NCBI GenBank assembly: GCA_937888715.1
Contig: CALARU010000126.1
Location: forward strand, 1-63,662
DNA length: 63,662 nucleotides
From: an uncultured Planctomycetaceae bacterium
GTDB lineage: Bacteria > Planctomycetota > Planctomycetia > Gemmatales > Gemmataceae
Direction: 5' to 3'
The notes beneath the pieces were generated by a model. It saw only the letters and a list, made by a program, of their open reading frames with translations. It ran no database searches and was not told the origin of the DNA. Below, piece after piece: positions 26,760 to 34,998 of the stretch (position 1 is the first letter of the stretch; each line of letters begins with the position of its first letter). The position numbers and the translations under genes were made by a program.

Positions 26760-26945
26760 AAAAATAAGATTTAGCCAAGAAATAACACGGAAAAAAGGCA
26801 GGGGAAATGCTCCGTGCCTCTTCCGTATAATTTTCCTGGCAAGTCTTCTCTTCTTCTTGTTTTGTTCCGTTCCGTGTAATTCCGTGTAATTCTGTGGCTA
26901 GTTTTTTCTTGGCGTCTTGTTTCGTGGCGAATGACACCATGCTTT
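26760..26945. repeat. Degenerate CACGGA-type repeat cluster with inverted arms
   Basis: TCCGTGTAAT occurs as a perfect tandem pair at 26871-26880 and 26881-26890, followed by a decayed copy (TCTGTGGCTA). Related pieces are TTCCGTATAAT near 26821 and TTTCGTGGCGAAT near 26921. An inverted arm upstream (GCCAAGAAATAACACGGAA, about 26774-26792) mirrors the TTCCGTGTAAT and TTCTTGGC pieces downstream. It fills the gap between two convergent genes. Similar CACGAA/CACGGA repeats are, as I recall, scattered in other genomes, but this is not checked. Confidence 0.55.
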
Positions 26946-26947
26946 AT

Positions 26948-28129
26948 TTAGTTGGCACAGAATTGCAAAATACGAGCAGCATTGCCCGCACCTTTAGTTT
27001 CTTTAGCAATCACAAGTTTCAAAGTATGTTTGCCCGGCTTAAGATCTGTGCCGAACATAACAGTGCGTGGGTAATGCAAGCCCTTGCTGTAAGAATGTAA
27101 TAAGTCCACAGGCTTGGGTTCTGAACCATCGATGCTTGCAAGTACGATGCCTGCATCGGGTCCAGCGACGATAAAAGCACCAACCGCAGACCCTTCAAAT
27201 TCCAAGGTAATTTCTGCGCCAACTTTCGAAGCATAAAGAACTGGAACCGAGGTGAAGCGATCGCGTTTTCCTCCTTGCAGAGATTTCCAATCTGGTACGC
27301 CAAGAGTCCAACCTGATTTAATCACAGCATTCTTGGGGTCAATAAACCTTCCCGTTTCATAGCTAAGTAGGTCTAAGGGTACGGGCAACTCATGAGATTT
27401 GGGCGAATCGGTTTTTCCCCATGGGGTTTTCCATGCTTCGTTGAAAAGATTGTCGATCATGGTTGCAGCGATTGCATTGCCAAAAGGTGCTGGATGTACG
27501 CCACCATATTGTTTCCAAGTAAGGGAGTTTGCGGAAATTTTTTCTGCAACTTCTCTAGCAAGGTTGATGGTGGAAACTTTGTAATTCTTGGCGACGGATT
27601 CATGGGCCTCGATGGTCAAGGGTGTTTTTCCATCTTGAAGCGTTTTTAACATGCCTTCGTTAACAAAGTAAGTAACGATGATATCCACGTTCGGGTTGGA
27701 TTTACGGGCATGTCTGATGATGCCTTCAAGTCCGCGAATACAATCCTTGCGTGAGTGGTGTGCATCTTGATCATCATTGACTGCAAATTCGATGAAGAAC
27801 AAATCGATGGGTTTGCTTAATACATCGCGTTCGAGCCGAAAAGCGCCTGTGTTGGAACAAGTCGAGGATATACCCGCATCAATGAAAGTAAAGTTAGTTT
27901 CAGGGAAACGCTTTTTGAGTTGGTCTGCAACCATCGGGCGATAGCCATTCATTTCGGTAATCGATCCGCCCATGAAGGCGACATTACCCTTTTTGTTTTT
28001 GAGGAACTGAATGCGGGAGTTTTCTAGATTGCCTCGAAATTGAATATTGTTTTCCGCAGCTTGAGAGTAATTCAAGCAAGGAAAAACCAAAGCGAATAAA
28101 AGAGGTAGAAAGAAGCGTATGGGTTTCAT
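26948..28129 (-). CDS. Secreted SGNH/GDSL hydrolase
   Basis: About 393 residues from the ATG at 28129 (MKPIRFFLPLLFALVF), which places the signal peptide at the N-terminus; the frame stays open to 28351 but that part has no features and overlaps the next gene. SGNH blocks are visible: FMGGSITEMNGY (nucleophile serine, block I), a glycine-containing DAGISSTCSNTGAF, EFAVNDDQDA (block III asparagine) and KQYGGVHPAPFGNA (block V histidine). The last 120 residues are a beta-sandwich (GAFIVAGPDAGIVLA, KPGKHTLKLVIAKETKG). The likely role is deacylation or deacetylation of an extracellular sugar. It is last in a leftward run starting at the pseudouridine synthase, 43 bp behind DUF1445. Confidence 0.88.
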   Translation of the reverse strand: MKPIRFFLPLLFALVFPCLNYSQAAENNIQFRGNLENSRIQFLKNKKGNVAFMGGSITEMNGYRPMVADQLKKRFPETNFTFIDAGISSTCSNTGAFRLERDVLSKPIDLFFIEFAVNDDQDAHHSRKDCIRGLEGIIRHARKSNPNVDIIVTYFVNEGMLKTLQDGKTPLTIEAHESVAKNYKVSTINLAREVAEKISANSLTWKQYGGVHPAPFGNAIAATMIDNLFNEAWKTPWGKTDSPKSHELPVPLDLLSYETGRFIDPKNAVIKSGWTLGVPDWKSLQGGKRDRFTSVPVLYASKVGAEITLEFEGSAVGAFIVAGPDAGIVLASIDGSEPKPVDLLHSYSKGLHYPRTVMFGTDLKPGKHTLKLVIAKETKGAGNAARILQFCAN

Positions 28130-28172
28130 TTGTAATCCTAGATGAAAGAGTAAGTGGTTGGGGAAAGTTGTT

Positions 28173-28973
28173 TTAGCGAACCTTTTCTTCGCCTTCAAGT
28201 TGATTGTCTGTCCAATCGGAAACAAACATATGGCCTGGGCTGTGGGTGATAAGGAAAGGTATTTTCGAAGCCACTGCAACAGCTTGTGGTGTAACTCCGC
28301 AAGCCCAGAAAACTGGGATTTCATTGGGATGAATCGTAACACTTTCGCCATAATCAGGGCGGTTAATGTTGCTTATCCCAATTTGGGAAGGATCGCCTTG
28401 GTGCACGGGGGAACCATGTGCGCGCGGGAAACGCCCGGTAATACGGGAAGCTTGCAATGCAAAGTCTGCCGTCATGGGCCGCATGGAAACCACTAATGGA
28501 CCTTGGAAAACTCCAGCGCTTTTGCACGGAATATTAGTGCGATACATCGGAACATTTCTGCCTTCATCTTCGTGCCTAACGGGGAGACCATTTTCTCTTA
28601 GGGCCCTATCGAAGGTGAAGGAACAACCCAGAAGAAAAGAAACGAGGTCGTCACGCCAATACTTATTAATGTTGGTTGGTTCATCAATGATTTTATCTGA
28701 TTCGTAGACTCGGAATTTTGGGAGGTCGGTGCGCAGGTCTGCATCTGTTGCAATTAATCTGGTTCGTGGCGAACCTTTATCAAGCACTTCGAGAATGGGG
28801 CAGGGCTTTGGATTACGCTGGCAGAAAAGTAGAAAGTCGTAGGCAAATTCTGCGGGAAGGATAACGAGGTTTGCCTGAACAAAACCCGGAGCTTGCCCTG
28901 CAGTGGGCGAAGTGAAATCACCTTTTCTACATTGTGCCCTGACTTCGGAACCAGTGTTGAGATTTAGGCTCAT
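28173..28973 (-). CDS. DUF1445/UPF0317 putative hydro-lyase (D-glutamate cyclase N-terminal-type)
   Basis: 266 residues from the ATG at 28973. The DUF1445 family is recognised from TSPTAGQAPGFVQANLVILP, the FLLFCQRNPKPCPI segment, DIRTDLPKFRVY-like DADLRTDLPKFRVY, FLLGCSFTFDRAL, VSMRPM and GVTPQAVAVAS...ITHSPGHMF. Bacterial members are annotated as putative hydro-lyases. The human DGLUCY protein joins this family to DUF4392 and acts as D-glutamate cyclase. Here the two are separate genes overlapping by ATGA (28970-28973), which suggests coupled translation and a joint function. Cytoplasmic, no signal peptide. Confidence 0.88.
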   Translation of the reverse strand: MSLNLNTGSEVRAQCRKGDFTSPTAGQAPGFVQANLVILPAEFAYDFLLFCQRNPKPCPILEVLDKGSPRTRLIATDADLRTDLPKFRVYESDKIIDEPTNINKYWRDDLVSFLLGCSFTFDRALRENGLPVRHEDEGRNVPMYRTNIPCKSAGVFQGPLVVSMRPMTADFALQASRITGRFPRAHGSPVHQGDPSQIGISNINRPDYGESVTIHPNEIPVFWACGVTPQAVAVASKIPFLITHSPGHMFVSDWTDNQLEGEEKVR

Positions 28974-29962
28974 GCTGTTTCCTTGAGAGTTTTTGTAAGG
29001 TAGTCGATCACGCTTGCATGAATAGACCAATCAATGCCATCGACGGAAGCAATTCTTTGACCCAATCTGCCATCTACTAAGCCACCTTTTTTTACCATGA
29101 GTTCGAGTATCTCTAATTCTGTTACAGAGTCAAGCGAAGAGAGTGCAGGGCGATCCGCATTTAGTAAAAGCCCAGAGCCAAGAGCATAGCCACCCCAATT
29201 GCTTACCCCTGCAACGATGAGATAATCTACAGTTGTGGTGCAAGCTATTTTTGCGCCATTATGGATGTTTGCTGCAATCACAGTCCAAGGGATATTTCCC
29301 ATACCAATTTCGTTGCCCCCATCGCCAATGCCTAAGCGGGTGATGTTGTTTGCGCTACAGAAATTTGCATCGAAGAGGAGGTGTATAGGCGCGGTGTAAG
29401 GGGTGATATCTTTGCCACTCATGGTGAGTATTTTACCACGGGATGATTCTTCGGTTGAATCAAGGAATGCGCTGATGTTTTGTTCGGGGATGGATGCTGA
29501 AAGGTGTGAGGGGCCACACTTTTCGATTGCGATAAAATGACTGATGTCGCCTATCTTTTCTTTAAGTTGTGATAAGAAACTCTGGGCGTAATCAGCACTG
29601 GCTTCGATAGGTGACTCTATCAAAGCGATTTTATCACCCAAGCCAAGGTGTTGCAGACTTACTTCAAAAGCGAGCAGGCAGCTTTTTTCGCAAGTGATGG
29701 CAACTTTTCTGCCTAGGCTTAAAAGAGTTCGAGCGATAAACAGCGCCCCAAGCGGGCCATCTGTTTCTGGGGCAGGAGGCGTTGCTGAAGGAATATAAAA
29801 CCCTGTGAAAATTACCACCCCTGCACTTATTGCAAGTGACTGGCAAGCATTTTCGAAATCACCTTTGGAACGACTTATAAGATTATCTTCAAGCCTAGCT
29901 AGGCCCCGGTCTCCTGCATCTTGTTGTACTGCATGCAGTATATTTTCAAGCTGCAATTTCAT
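28970..29962 (-). CDS. DUF4392 protein (D-glutamate cyclase C-terminal-type)
   Basis: About 330 residues from the ATG at 29962, chosen because it overlaps the upstream stop as ATGA; an ATG at 29980 is the alternative. DUF4392 signatures: VVIFTGFYIPSATPPAPETDGP, GALFIARTLLSLGRKVAI, SHFIAIEKCGPS, RLGIGDGGNEIGMGN and VSNWGGYALGSGL. Families joined in human DGLUCY convert D-glutamate to 5-oxo-D-proline. In this window the two halves are adjacent, translationally coupled genes. The likely role is catabolism of D-glutamate, for example from peptidoglycan or D-amino-acid turnover; this is inferred from the family only. Confidence 0.88.
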   Translation of the reverse strand: MKLQLENILHAVQQDAGDRGLARLEDNLISRSKGDFENACQSLAISAGVVIFTGFYIPSATPPAPETDGPLGALFIARTLLSLGRKVAITCEKSCLLAFEVSLQHLGLGDKIALIESPIEASADYAQSFLSQLKEKIGDISHFIAIEKCGPSHLSASIPEQNISAFLDSTEESSRGKILTMSGKDITPYTAPIHLLFDANFCSANNITRLGIGDGGNEIGMGNIPWTVIAANIHNGAKIACTTTVDYLIVAGVSNWGGYALGSGLLLNADRPALSSLDSVTELEILELMVKKGGLVDGRLGQRIASVDGIDWSIHASVIDYLTKTLKETA

Positions 29963-30654
29963 GTGGGGACTTTGATCCATGGGCCAAAATGCTTTAGCCA
30001 TATCTTCGGAAGATCCAGCTTCATGTTTATCGTTTCATCTTTGACGGGGTGCTTGAAGGTGATGGCATGTGCATGAAGAGAAATACCATGAACGAAGTTG
30101 AAACTTGAACCGTATTTTTTATCACCCATCACTGGATGCCCGCTTGCAGAAAGCTGAATTCGAAGTTGATGTTTTCTCCCCGTCTTCGGGTTGAGCATTA
30201 GAAATGCATGGCCATCGTGGGTTGCAAGGACGGTGTAATGAGTGATGGCTTCCTTGGCAAGGGGGTTGTTCTGGTTGGATACCAGTGCAATTCGTTCTTC
30301 ATCATCGTTGATAAGGAAATGATGCAGGGTGCCACTGCGAGCATTGGGAATGCCTTCGACAACTGCAAGGTAAGTTTTTTCAACTTGTGTATCGCGGAAT
30401 TGCTCTGAGAGTCTGGAAGCTGCTTTACTTGTTTTTGCAAAAATCACGATTCCTGAAACCGGTTGATCAAGTCGATGAACTACGCCCAGAAAAACATTGC
30501 CCGGCTTGGCATAACGCTTCTTGATGTACTCCTTGGCATAATCGAAAAGCGAATCGCCTTTAATTTCGCCATGGGCGGTAGGCAGCCCGGTGGGCTTTGA
30601 AAGAACGAGAAGATGGTTGTCTTCTAGGAGAATGTCGAAAGCCCATTTATTCAC
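29959..30654 (-). CDS. RluA-family pseudouridine synthase
   Basis: About 231 residues if translation starts at GTG 30654 (MNKWAFDILLEDNHLLVLSKP), which fits the usual N-terminus of short RluA proteins; an in-frame TTG at 30723 adds 23 residues. The catalytic aspartate lies in VVHRLDQPVSGIVIFAKT. Other family pieces are EKTYLAVVEG, NPKTGRKHQLRIQLS and GHPVMGDKKYG. It isomerises uridines in 23S rRNA or tRNA; the exact site cannot be told. No S4 domain precedes the catalytic domain. It leads the ATGA-coupled trio with DUF4392 and DUF1445. Confidence 0.9.
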   Translation of the reverse strand: MNKWAFDILLEDNHLLVLSKPTGLPTAHGEIKGDSLFDYAKEYIKKRYAKPGNVFLGVVHRLDQPVSGIVIFAKTSKAASRLSEQFRDTQVEKTYLAVVEGIPNARSGTLHHFLINDDEERIALVSNQNNPLAKEAITHYTVLATHDGHAFLMLNPKTGRKHQLRIQLSASGHPVMGDKKYGSSFNFVHGISLHAHAITFKHPVKDETINMKLDLPKIWLKHFGPWIKVPT

Positions 30655-30783
30655 TAGAGTCGCACTTTCAGAAAATTGAAATAATGAGAAAACAAGTTGC
30701 TTGACGCTTGCCTGTAATACCAATTTTATGAGAAAAAGATTGATTAATCATGAGTAAATCTATTTTTTTAGCTTGGAGAGCTG

Positions 30784-31688
30784 ATGTTTAATCCACGCAT
30801 ATGCATAAAAACAGTTATCGGGTTGGTTTTGATAGTTGGCGGAAGCCTTGTTATTGCAGAAGAATCCGGGCTAAAAGGGTATAAAACAGTTGCAGAGGCA
30901 CAAAAGTTTAAGCTAGAAAAATCAAGTATTGATGGGTCGAAGAAGCAGGCAGGGAAGCTCGGGTTTCGATTTGATTGGAATAAAGAATTGGGAGCGATAG
31001 GGAATATTCTCTGGCCTCATAAAGGTTTCTATTCTTATAAGGGAAAAAGAATCACTTATTTCATCTGCCCCGAGGGTGGTGAAAAAATGTTTTCTATTAG
31101 TGTGATCGCCCATGAATTCGGCCATATGCTAGGCTTACCCGATCTCTACGCACGCCCTGAAGTTCCTGATATGGAAGGGTTGGGTCGTTGGTGCAGCATG
31201 TCAAATGGCGAGGGGAGGACGGCAGGCCCGTGCATTTCGGCGCCTGGTGCAAAGAACAAATGGGGTGGACTGTTCCAACCCTGATCGATCCAAGGGTGCA
31301 ACAGAAGTTGATTCTTTCGCCTATCGAAGGGAAGAACTCGGAGTGTATTAAAATCCCTGTAAGACCCGATGGAACTGAATACTTTCTCCTCGAAAACCGT
31401 ATTAAAAAAGGGTTTGATCAAAACCTTCCCGGGGAGGGATTATTGATTTGGCGAGTGGTGGACGGGAAACCAAACCTTGAAGAGTCGCATGGTATCGCAG
31501 GGCCTGCCGGCCCAAGTAGGTTTCCAGAATCTGTTCCTTAGCCCAGTAAATCTAACCGCAATTTTACGCCTATGACTACGCCTTCTAGTACCCCTGTGAA
31601 ACAAGGTGGATGGACTTTGCATATCGCGAATATTCAAAGGTTGCCTGATGGCAGGGTGGCTTTCCAGATCGGGTACGAATTTTATTAA
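30784..31688 (+). pseudogene. Decayed M6-family metalloprotease
   Basis: The reading starts at ATG 30784 after GGAGAG, with a signal peptide (VGGSLVIAEE). It runs through WPHKG and the zinc motif in VIAHEFGHMLGLPDLY, then GLGRWCSMSNGEG. There the frame breaks (about 31200-31225) and continues one frame over as GRPVHFGAWCKEQMGW and EYFLLENRIKKGFDQNLPGEGLLIW. A TAG at 31539-31541 then interrupts it, but the same frame goes on (PSKSNRNFTPMTTPSS...GGWTLHIANIQ) to TAA at 31686-31688. The part before WPHK is also much shorter than in intact M6 enzymes. So a deletion, a frameshift and a nonsense codon are all present. The zinc site itself is intact. Sequencing error could explain the last two, but not the deletion. 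Confidence 0.85.
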
Positions 31689-32785
31689 TCTTCTTCTGGA
31701 TCTGCGGTTGCGCCCATATCTTCACGTGCAGCGGGCCCACGATGCATAAGCACTGTGTATCCCCTTGTTTCCGCACCTTCCACCACATATCCAACTTGGG
31801 TCATTAGTTCGACCATTTCGTTTGGCTGTTTGGTCACCATGAAAAAACTTCCGGCTCGTTTCAGCAATTCGAAGGAACGCTGGATGAAAAGAAGTGCGAG
31901 GGAATGGTTGGCAAAATAGGGCAGGTTGGCAAGGGCAATGTCGAATGATTGCGGGATCAAATCCGGGCCTGATACTGAAGAGGTCGCAACCGTTTCAAAA
32001 TTAGTCAAGCCATTTGCCTCTGCATTGATTTTCGTTAACTCTAACGCACGCAAGTTGCTGTCAACGAAAGTAATTTTGCCTTCTGGGCCGGTTATCTTCG
32101 AGGCGTAAATCCCATTGGTGCCACAACCACATCCAAGGTCTACCACATTCTGGCCGGGGCGCAGACTCATGACTTCGCAAAGAGCACGAGAACCCGCATC
32201 AAACTGGCCATAGGAGAATGTGCCAGGTCGGGAAAGAAAACGGAATGATTCGCCCTGATTGATTTTGCATTGGAAAGTAACTTCATGCCTTCTGCGAGGT
32301 CGGTCTTCCATTCGCTGAGACCATAGGAAAGTGGTGCCTTGTTCCTGATGGATATGCACCTTCTTGTAGATTTTTCTCATGGCATCTGGGAAGAGGGAAT
32401 CATTGGGTTGGGCAGACCAAACCATAAACTGCCCCGAGGGATTGAGGATATGAAAACCCTGCTCGAGGATATCGGTTTTTAGTTCACGCTCGCCTGAACT
32501 TGCAGGCAGATAAACGGCAGTGGCAAAGTTTGGTCCGAGATTCCATAAATCGGGCTCGACCCGAACCTGTGCGGGAATGTTGGCATCTTGCAGCATTTGT
32601 TGCAATCGTTCGGCTTGAAACAAATCCATCTGGTAGCAGACTGCTTCTTTATGAGGGCTTGAATGAAGCAGATTCACTACATCAGTGGGAGAACCCATGA
32701 TCACTGCGAAAGGTGGCTTTATCCTTTCTAACAAGGGCTTAGGGGGATAGATTTTACTTAACGATACGAGTTTCTTCTTTGCCAT
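31685..32785 (-). CDS. Class I SAM-dependent methyltransferase, RsmC/RlmG-like
   Basis: 366 residues in two halves. The N-terminal half (to about 170) resembles the degenerate methyltransferase domain of RsmC/RlmG. The C-terminal half carries VVDLGCGCGTNGIYASK (SAM-binding motif I), FVDSNLRALELTKINAEANG (acidic motif II) and ALANLPYFANHSLA in place of the N-P-P-F/Y motif of N-methyltransferases, here N-L-P-Y. rRNA guanine N2-methylation is the best guess, with lower certainty for the target. The acidic tail (EDMGATADPEED) is unusual. The stop overlaps the end of the M6 pseudogene on the other strand by 4 bp. Confidence 0.85.
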   Translation of the reverse strand: MAKKKLVSLSKIYPPKPLLERIKPPFAVIMGSPTDVVNLLHSSPHKEAVCYQMDLFQAERLQQMLQDANIPAQVRVEPDLWNLGPNFATAVYLPASSGERELKTDILEQGFHILNPSGQFMVWSAQPNDSLFPDAMRKIYKKVHIHQEQGTTFLWSQRMEDRPRRRHEVTFQCKINQGESFRFLSRPGTFSYGQFDAGSRALCEVMSLRPGQNVVDLGCGCGTNGIYASKITGPEGKITFVDSNLRALELTKINAEANGLTNFETVATSSVSGPDLIPQSFDIALANLPYFANHSLALLFIQRSFELLKRAGSFFMVTKQPNEMVELMTQVGYVVEGAETRGYTVLMHRGPAAREDMGATADPEED

Positions 32786-32800
32786 TTTGTTTCTCTTTTA

Positions 32801-33826
32801 TCAAGAACCGCACGGTTCAATTCGTAATTCTACAAGGGATTGATGCTTACCTAAAGGAGGAAGTATTAGAAGGCCTGAATCGATACCTTTTTGCTGCAAA
32901 TTAATAGCATCGGTTACGCAGGTATAAGGTTCGATACAAACACTGGTTCTGGAACCCGGCGTAAATACAACCATGTCGCGCCATGAGTTATCGCAATACA
33001 TGACCATGGCATGTTGTTTTCCACCTTGTACCCGGCCTCTTTCCATCATCCCAAATGCGTTGGCATTAAATGCTGGCAGATCGGTTAAAACATCATCTGC
33101 CTGAAAGCCTTTCATTTTGCGAAGCTTGTTGAGATCGCGCGCTGCGTCAACGGGAATCTTTCTTCCATCGGGAAGGCATTCATCCAAATGCCAAAAAGAT
33201 TTTGCACCACATTGCAGGGAACAATCATCGGAAGCCAAGCCCGGCGTAAAAGGCAAATTGAAATAGGGATGGTAACCCAAACCAAATGGTAGGGGCTTAG
33301 AATCGGGATTGATAACAAGGGCTTCAATACCCAGGGAGGTTTCCTTGAGCCTGTAGGTTAATTGCAAGATGGCATCGGCAGGCCAGCAGGCAACTGATGC
33401 TGGGTCGTCTTTTGAAATTTGGAATTCCCCAGTGACCCAGGCTGAATTGAGATCTGCACCTTGATTAATAACTCTCCATGGGTTGCGCACTGCAAAGCCA
33501 TGAATGTTGTGTTTTTGAATATTATCATTTCGGGGTAGGGAATAAGATTTACCTTCCCAATTGAAATGCGCATCTCGAACACGATTGGGGTAGGGGAAAA
33601 GAACGGGAATGCCACTCCGGGTCGGCCTGCCGTCTGGGAAAAGTTCGGGGTCTTGATAAAGGATGTCTAAGTTTCCTTCGGAAGTCGGCACAATCCATGA
33701 ATAACAGTTAAATCCAAGTGCAGGATAAATGGTTGCACTAGCGCCTTTGGGGCTGTGCAAAGTGATTTGCGTACCATCATGGTTGGTAACATCTTGTCTG
33801 ATTGCCGAGTTAATTTTAAATGTCAT
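32801..33826 (-). CDS. Aldose 1-epimerase family protein
   Basis: 341 residues, cytoplasmic. The galactose-mutarotase fold is recognised from ASATIYPALGFNCYSW, GIPVLFPYPNRVRD, KHNIHGFAVRNPWRV (first catalytic histidine), PFGLGYHPYFNLPF (second histidine) and VVFTPGSRTSVCIEPYTC with the catalytic glutamate. It interconverts alpha and beta anomers of aldohexoses such as glucose or galactose. The gene is 15 bp upstream of the methyltransferase start in the same direction, so co-transcription is likely although the functions look unrelated. Confidence 0.92.
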   Translation of the reverse strand: MTFKINSAIRQDVTNHDGTQITLHSPKGASATIYPALGFNCYSWIVPTSEGNLDILYQDPELFPDGRPTRSGIPVLFPYPNRVRDAHFNWEGKSYSLPRNDNIQKHNIHGFAVRNPWRVINQGADLNSAWVTGEFQISKDDPASVACWPADAILQLTYRLKETSLGIEALVINPDSKPLPFGLGYHPYFNLPFTPGLASDDCSLQCGAKSFWHLDECLPDGRKIPVDAARDLNKLRKMKGFQADDVLTDLPAFNANAFGMMERGRVQGGKQHAMVMYCDNSWRDMVVFTPGSRTSVCIEPYTCVTDAINLQQKGIDSGLLILPPLGKHQSLVELRIEPCGS

Positions 33827-33916
33827 GCTAGAATCCTGATTAAGGTAGATGAATTTATGTTAGAACCTTGCAATAGGATTCCATCATAAATAGATAAGAA
33901 TCAAGGAAAAATCGTC

Positions 33917-34981
33917 ATGCCAAGGTTTAATTGTGAGAATGCGCTTGATTTTGCAAGAGAGATGTTTATCGCTGCCGGAGTGCCTCCCATCGAGGCTCAA
34001 AGGGTTGCCACAAGCCTTGTTGATGCAAATTTGTGTGGTCACGATTCCCACGGCATTATCCGAGTGGTGCAATATATCAAGGCGATTGAAGCCGGGATTT
34101 TGAAACCGGGGGCGCCCTTCATTTTACTTTCCGAAACCCCGTCAGCAGTAGCAGCCGATGGCGGCTGGAATCTAGGTCAGGTTCAAGCGTATCGTTTGTT
34201 GGAAAAGCTGATTGCCAAGGCTTCGGTAACCGGGGTGGCTGCGGGTTCATTAAAACAATGCGGGCACATCGGAAGATTGGGCGAGTATGCGGAAGAGGCA
34301 GCGCGACACAAAATGGCTTTCCTTGCAACCGTAAATAATCATGGTTTTGGCCGTGCTGTTGCTCCACCGGGGGGTAAAGTCGGCAGGATATCCACCAACC
34401 CGATTTGTGTGGGGGCGCCCACCAAGGACAACCCTGTTGTTTTAGACATAGGTACCAGTGTTTGTGCGGAAGGAAAAGTCCGCGTTAATTACAACAAGAA
34501 AATACCCACCCCCGAAGGTTGGCTCCTTGATTCCGAAGGAAGGCCCACAACCGACCCAGGCGTTTTATATCACGACCCCAAGGGCACGATTCTTCCGTTG
34601 GGCGGTCAGCAATCCTACAAGGGCTTTGGGCTAGGATTGCTTATGGATATGTTTGCAGGTGGACTTTCAGGTGCCCAGTGCAGTACACCCGGGGTCGAAA
34701 GCAAATCTGCAAATGCTGTTTTCTTTTTGGTGATCGATCCCGCGAAGTTTGCAGGGTTGGATCACTTTTTAAATGAAACCACAAACCTTGCTGCCAATGT
34801 GCTTGCCTGCCCAAAAGCAGATGGTGCAACCGGTGATATAATACTGCCAGGCCAATTAGAAGTTACAGAAAAAAGCAAACGAATGAAATCAGGGCTGAGC
34901 CTTGATGAGGGGACTTGGTCGCAATTAAAAGAACTAGCGCAGAAGTATAAAGTGTCGCTGCCCGACTCTGTCCCTAACTGA
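33917..34981 (+). CDS. Ldh-family (malate/L-lactate/ureidoglycolate-type) NAD(P)-dependent oxidoreductase
   Basis: 354 residues without signal peptide. Family features: LVDANLCGHDSHGIIRVVQY (the conserved Ser-His pair), VAADGGWNLGQVQAY, GAGSLKQCGHIGRLGEYAE-like AAGSLKQCGHIGRLGEYAEEA, TVNNHG, STNPICVGAP and LGGQQSYKGFGLGLLMDMFAGGLSG. This family reduces 2-keto acids to 2-hydroxy acids with a non-Rossmann fold; the substrate cannot be assigned. It is divergent from the aldose epimerase gene and 17 bp upstream of the DUF1559 gene. Confidence 0.9.
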   Translation: MPRFNCENALDFAREMFIAAGVPPIEAQRVATSLVDANLCGHDSHGIIRVVQYIKAIEAGILKPGAPFILLSETPSAVAADGGWNLGQVQAYRLLEKLIAKASVTGVAAGSLKQCGHIGRLGEYAEEAARHKMAFLATVNNHGFGRAVAPPGGKVGRISTNPICVGAPTKDNPVVLDIGTSVCAEGKVRVNYNKKIPTPEGWLLDSEGRPTTDPGVLYHDPKGTILPLGGQQSYKGFGLGLLMDMFAGGLSGAQCSTPGVESKSANAVFFLVIDPAKFAGLDHFLNETTNLAANVLACPKADGATGDIILPGQLEVTEKSKRMKSGLSLDEGTWSQLKELAQKYKVSLPDSVPN

Positions 34982-34998
34982 TTTTAAAAAGGCTGAAT

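Noticed and set aside
28130-28351. N-terminal extension of the SGNH hydrolase
   Set aside because: It precedes a good signal peptide, lacks domain features and overlaps the DUF1445 gene; the ATG at 28129 is better.
30784-31688. Programmed frameshift or readthrough in the M6 gene
   Set aside because: No clear slippery heptamer with a following hairpin was seen, and the N-terminal shortening and separate TAG argue for simple decay.
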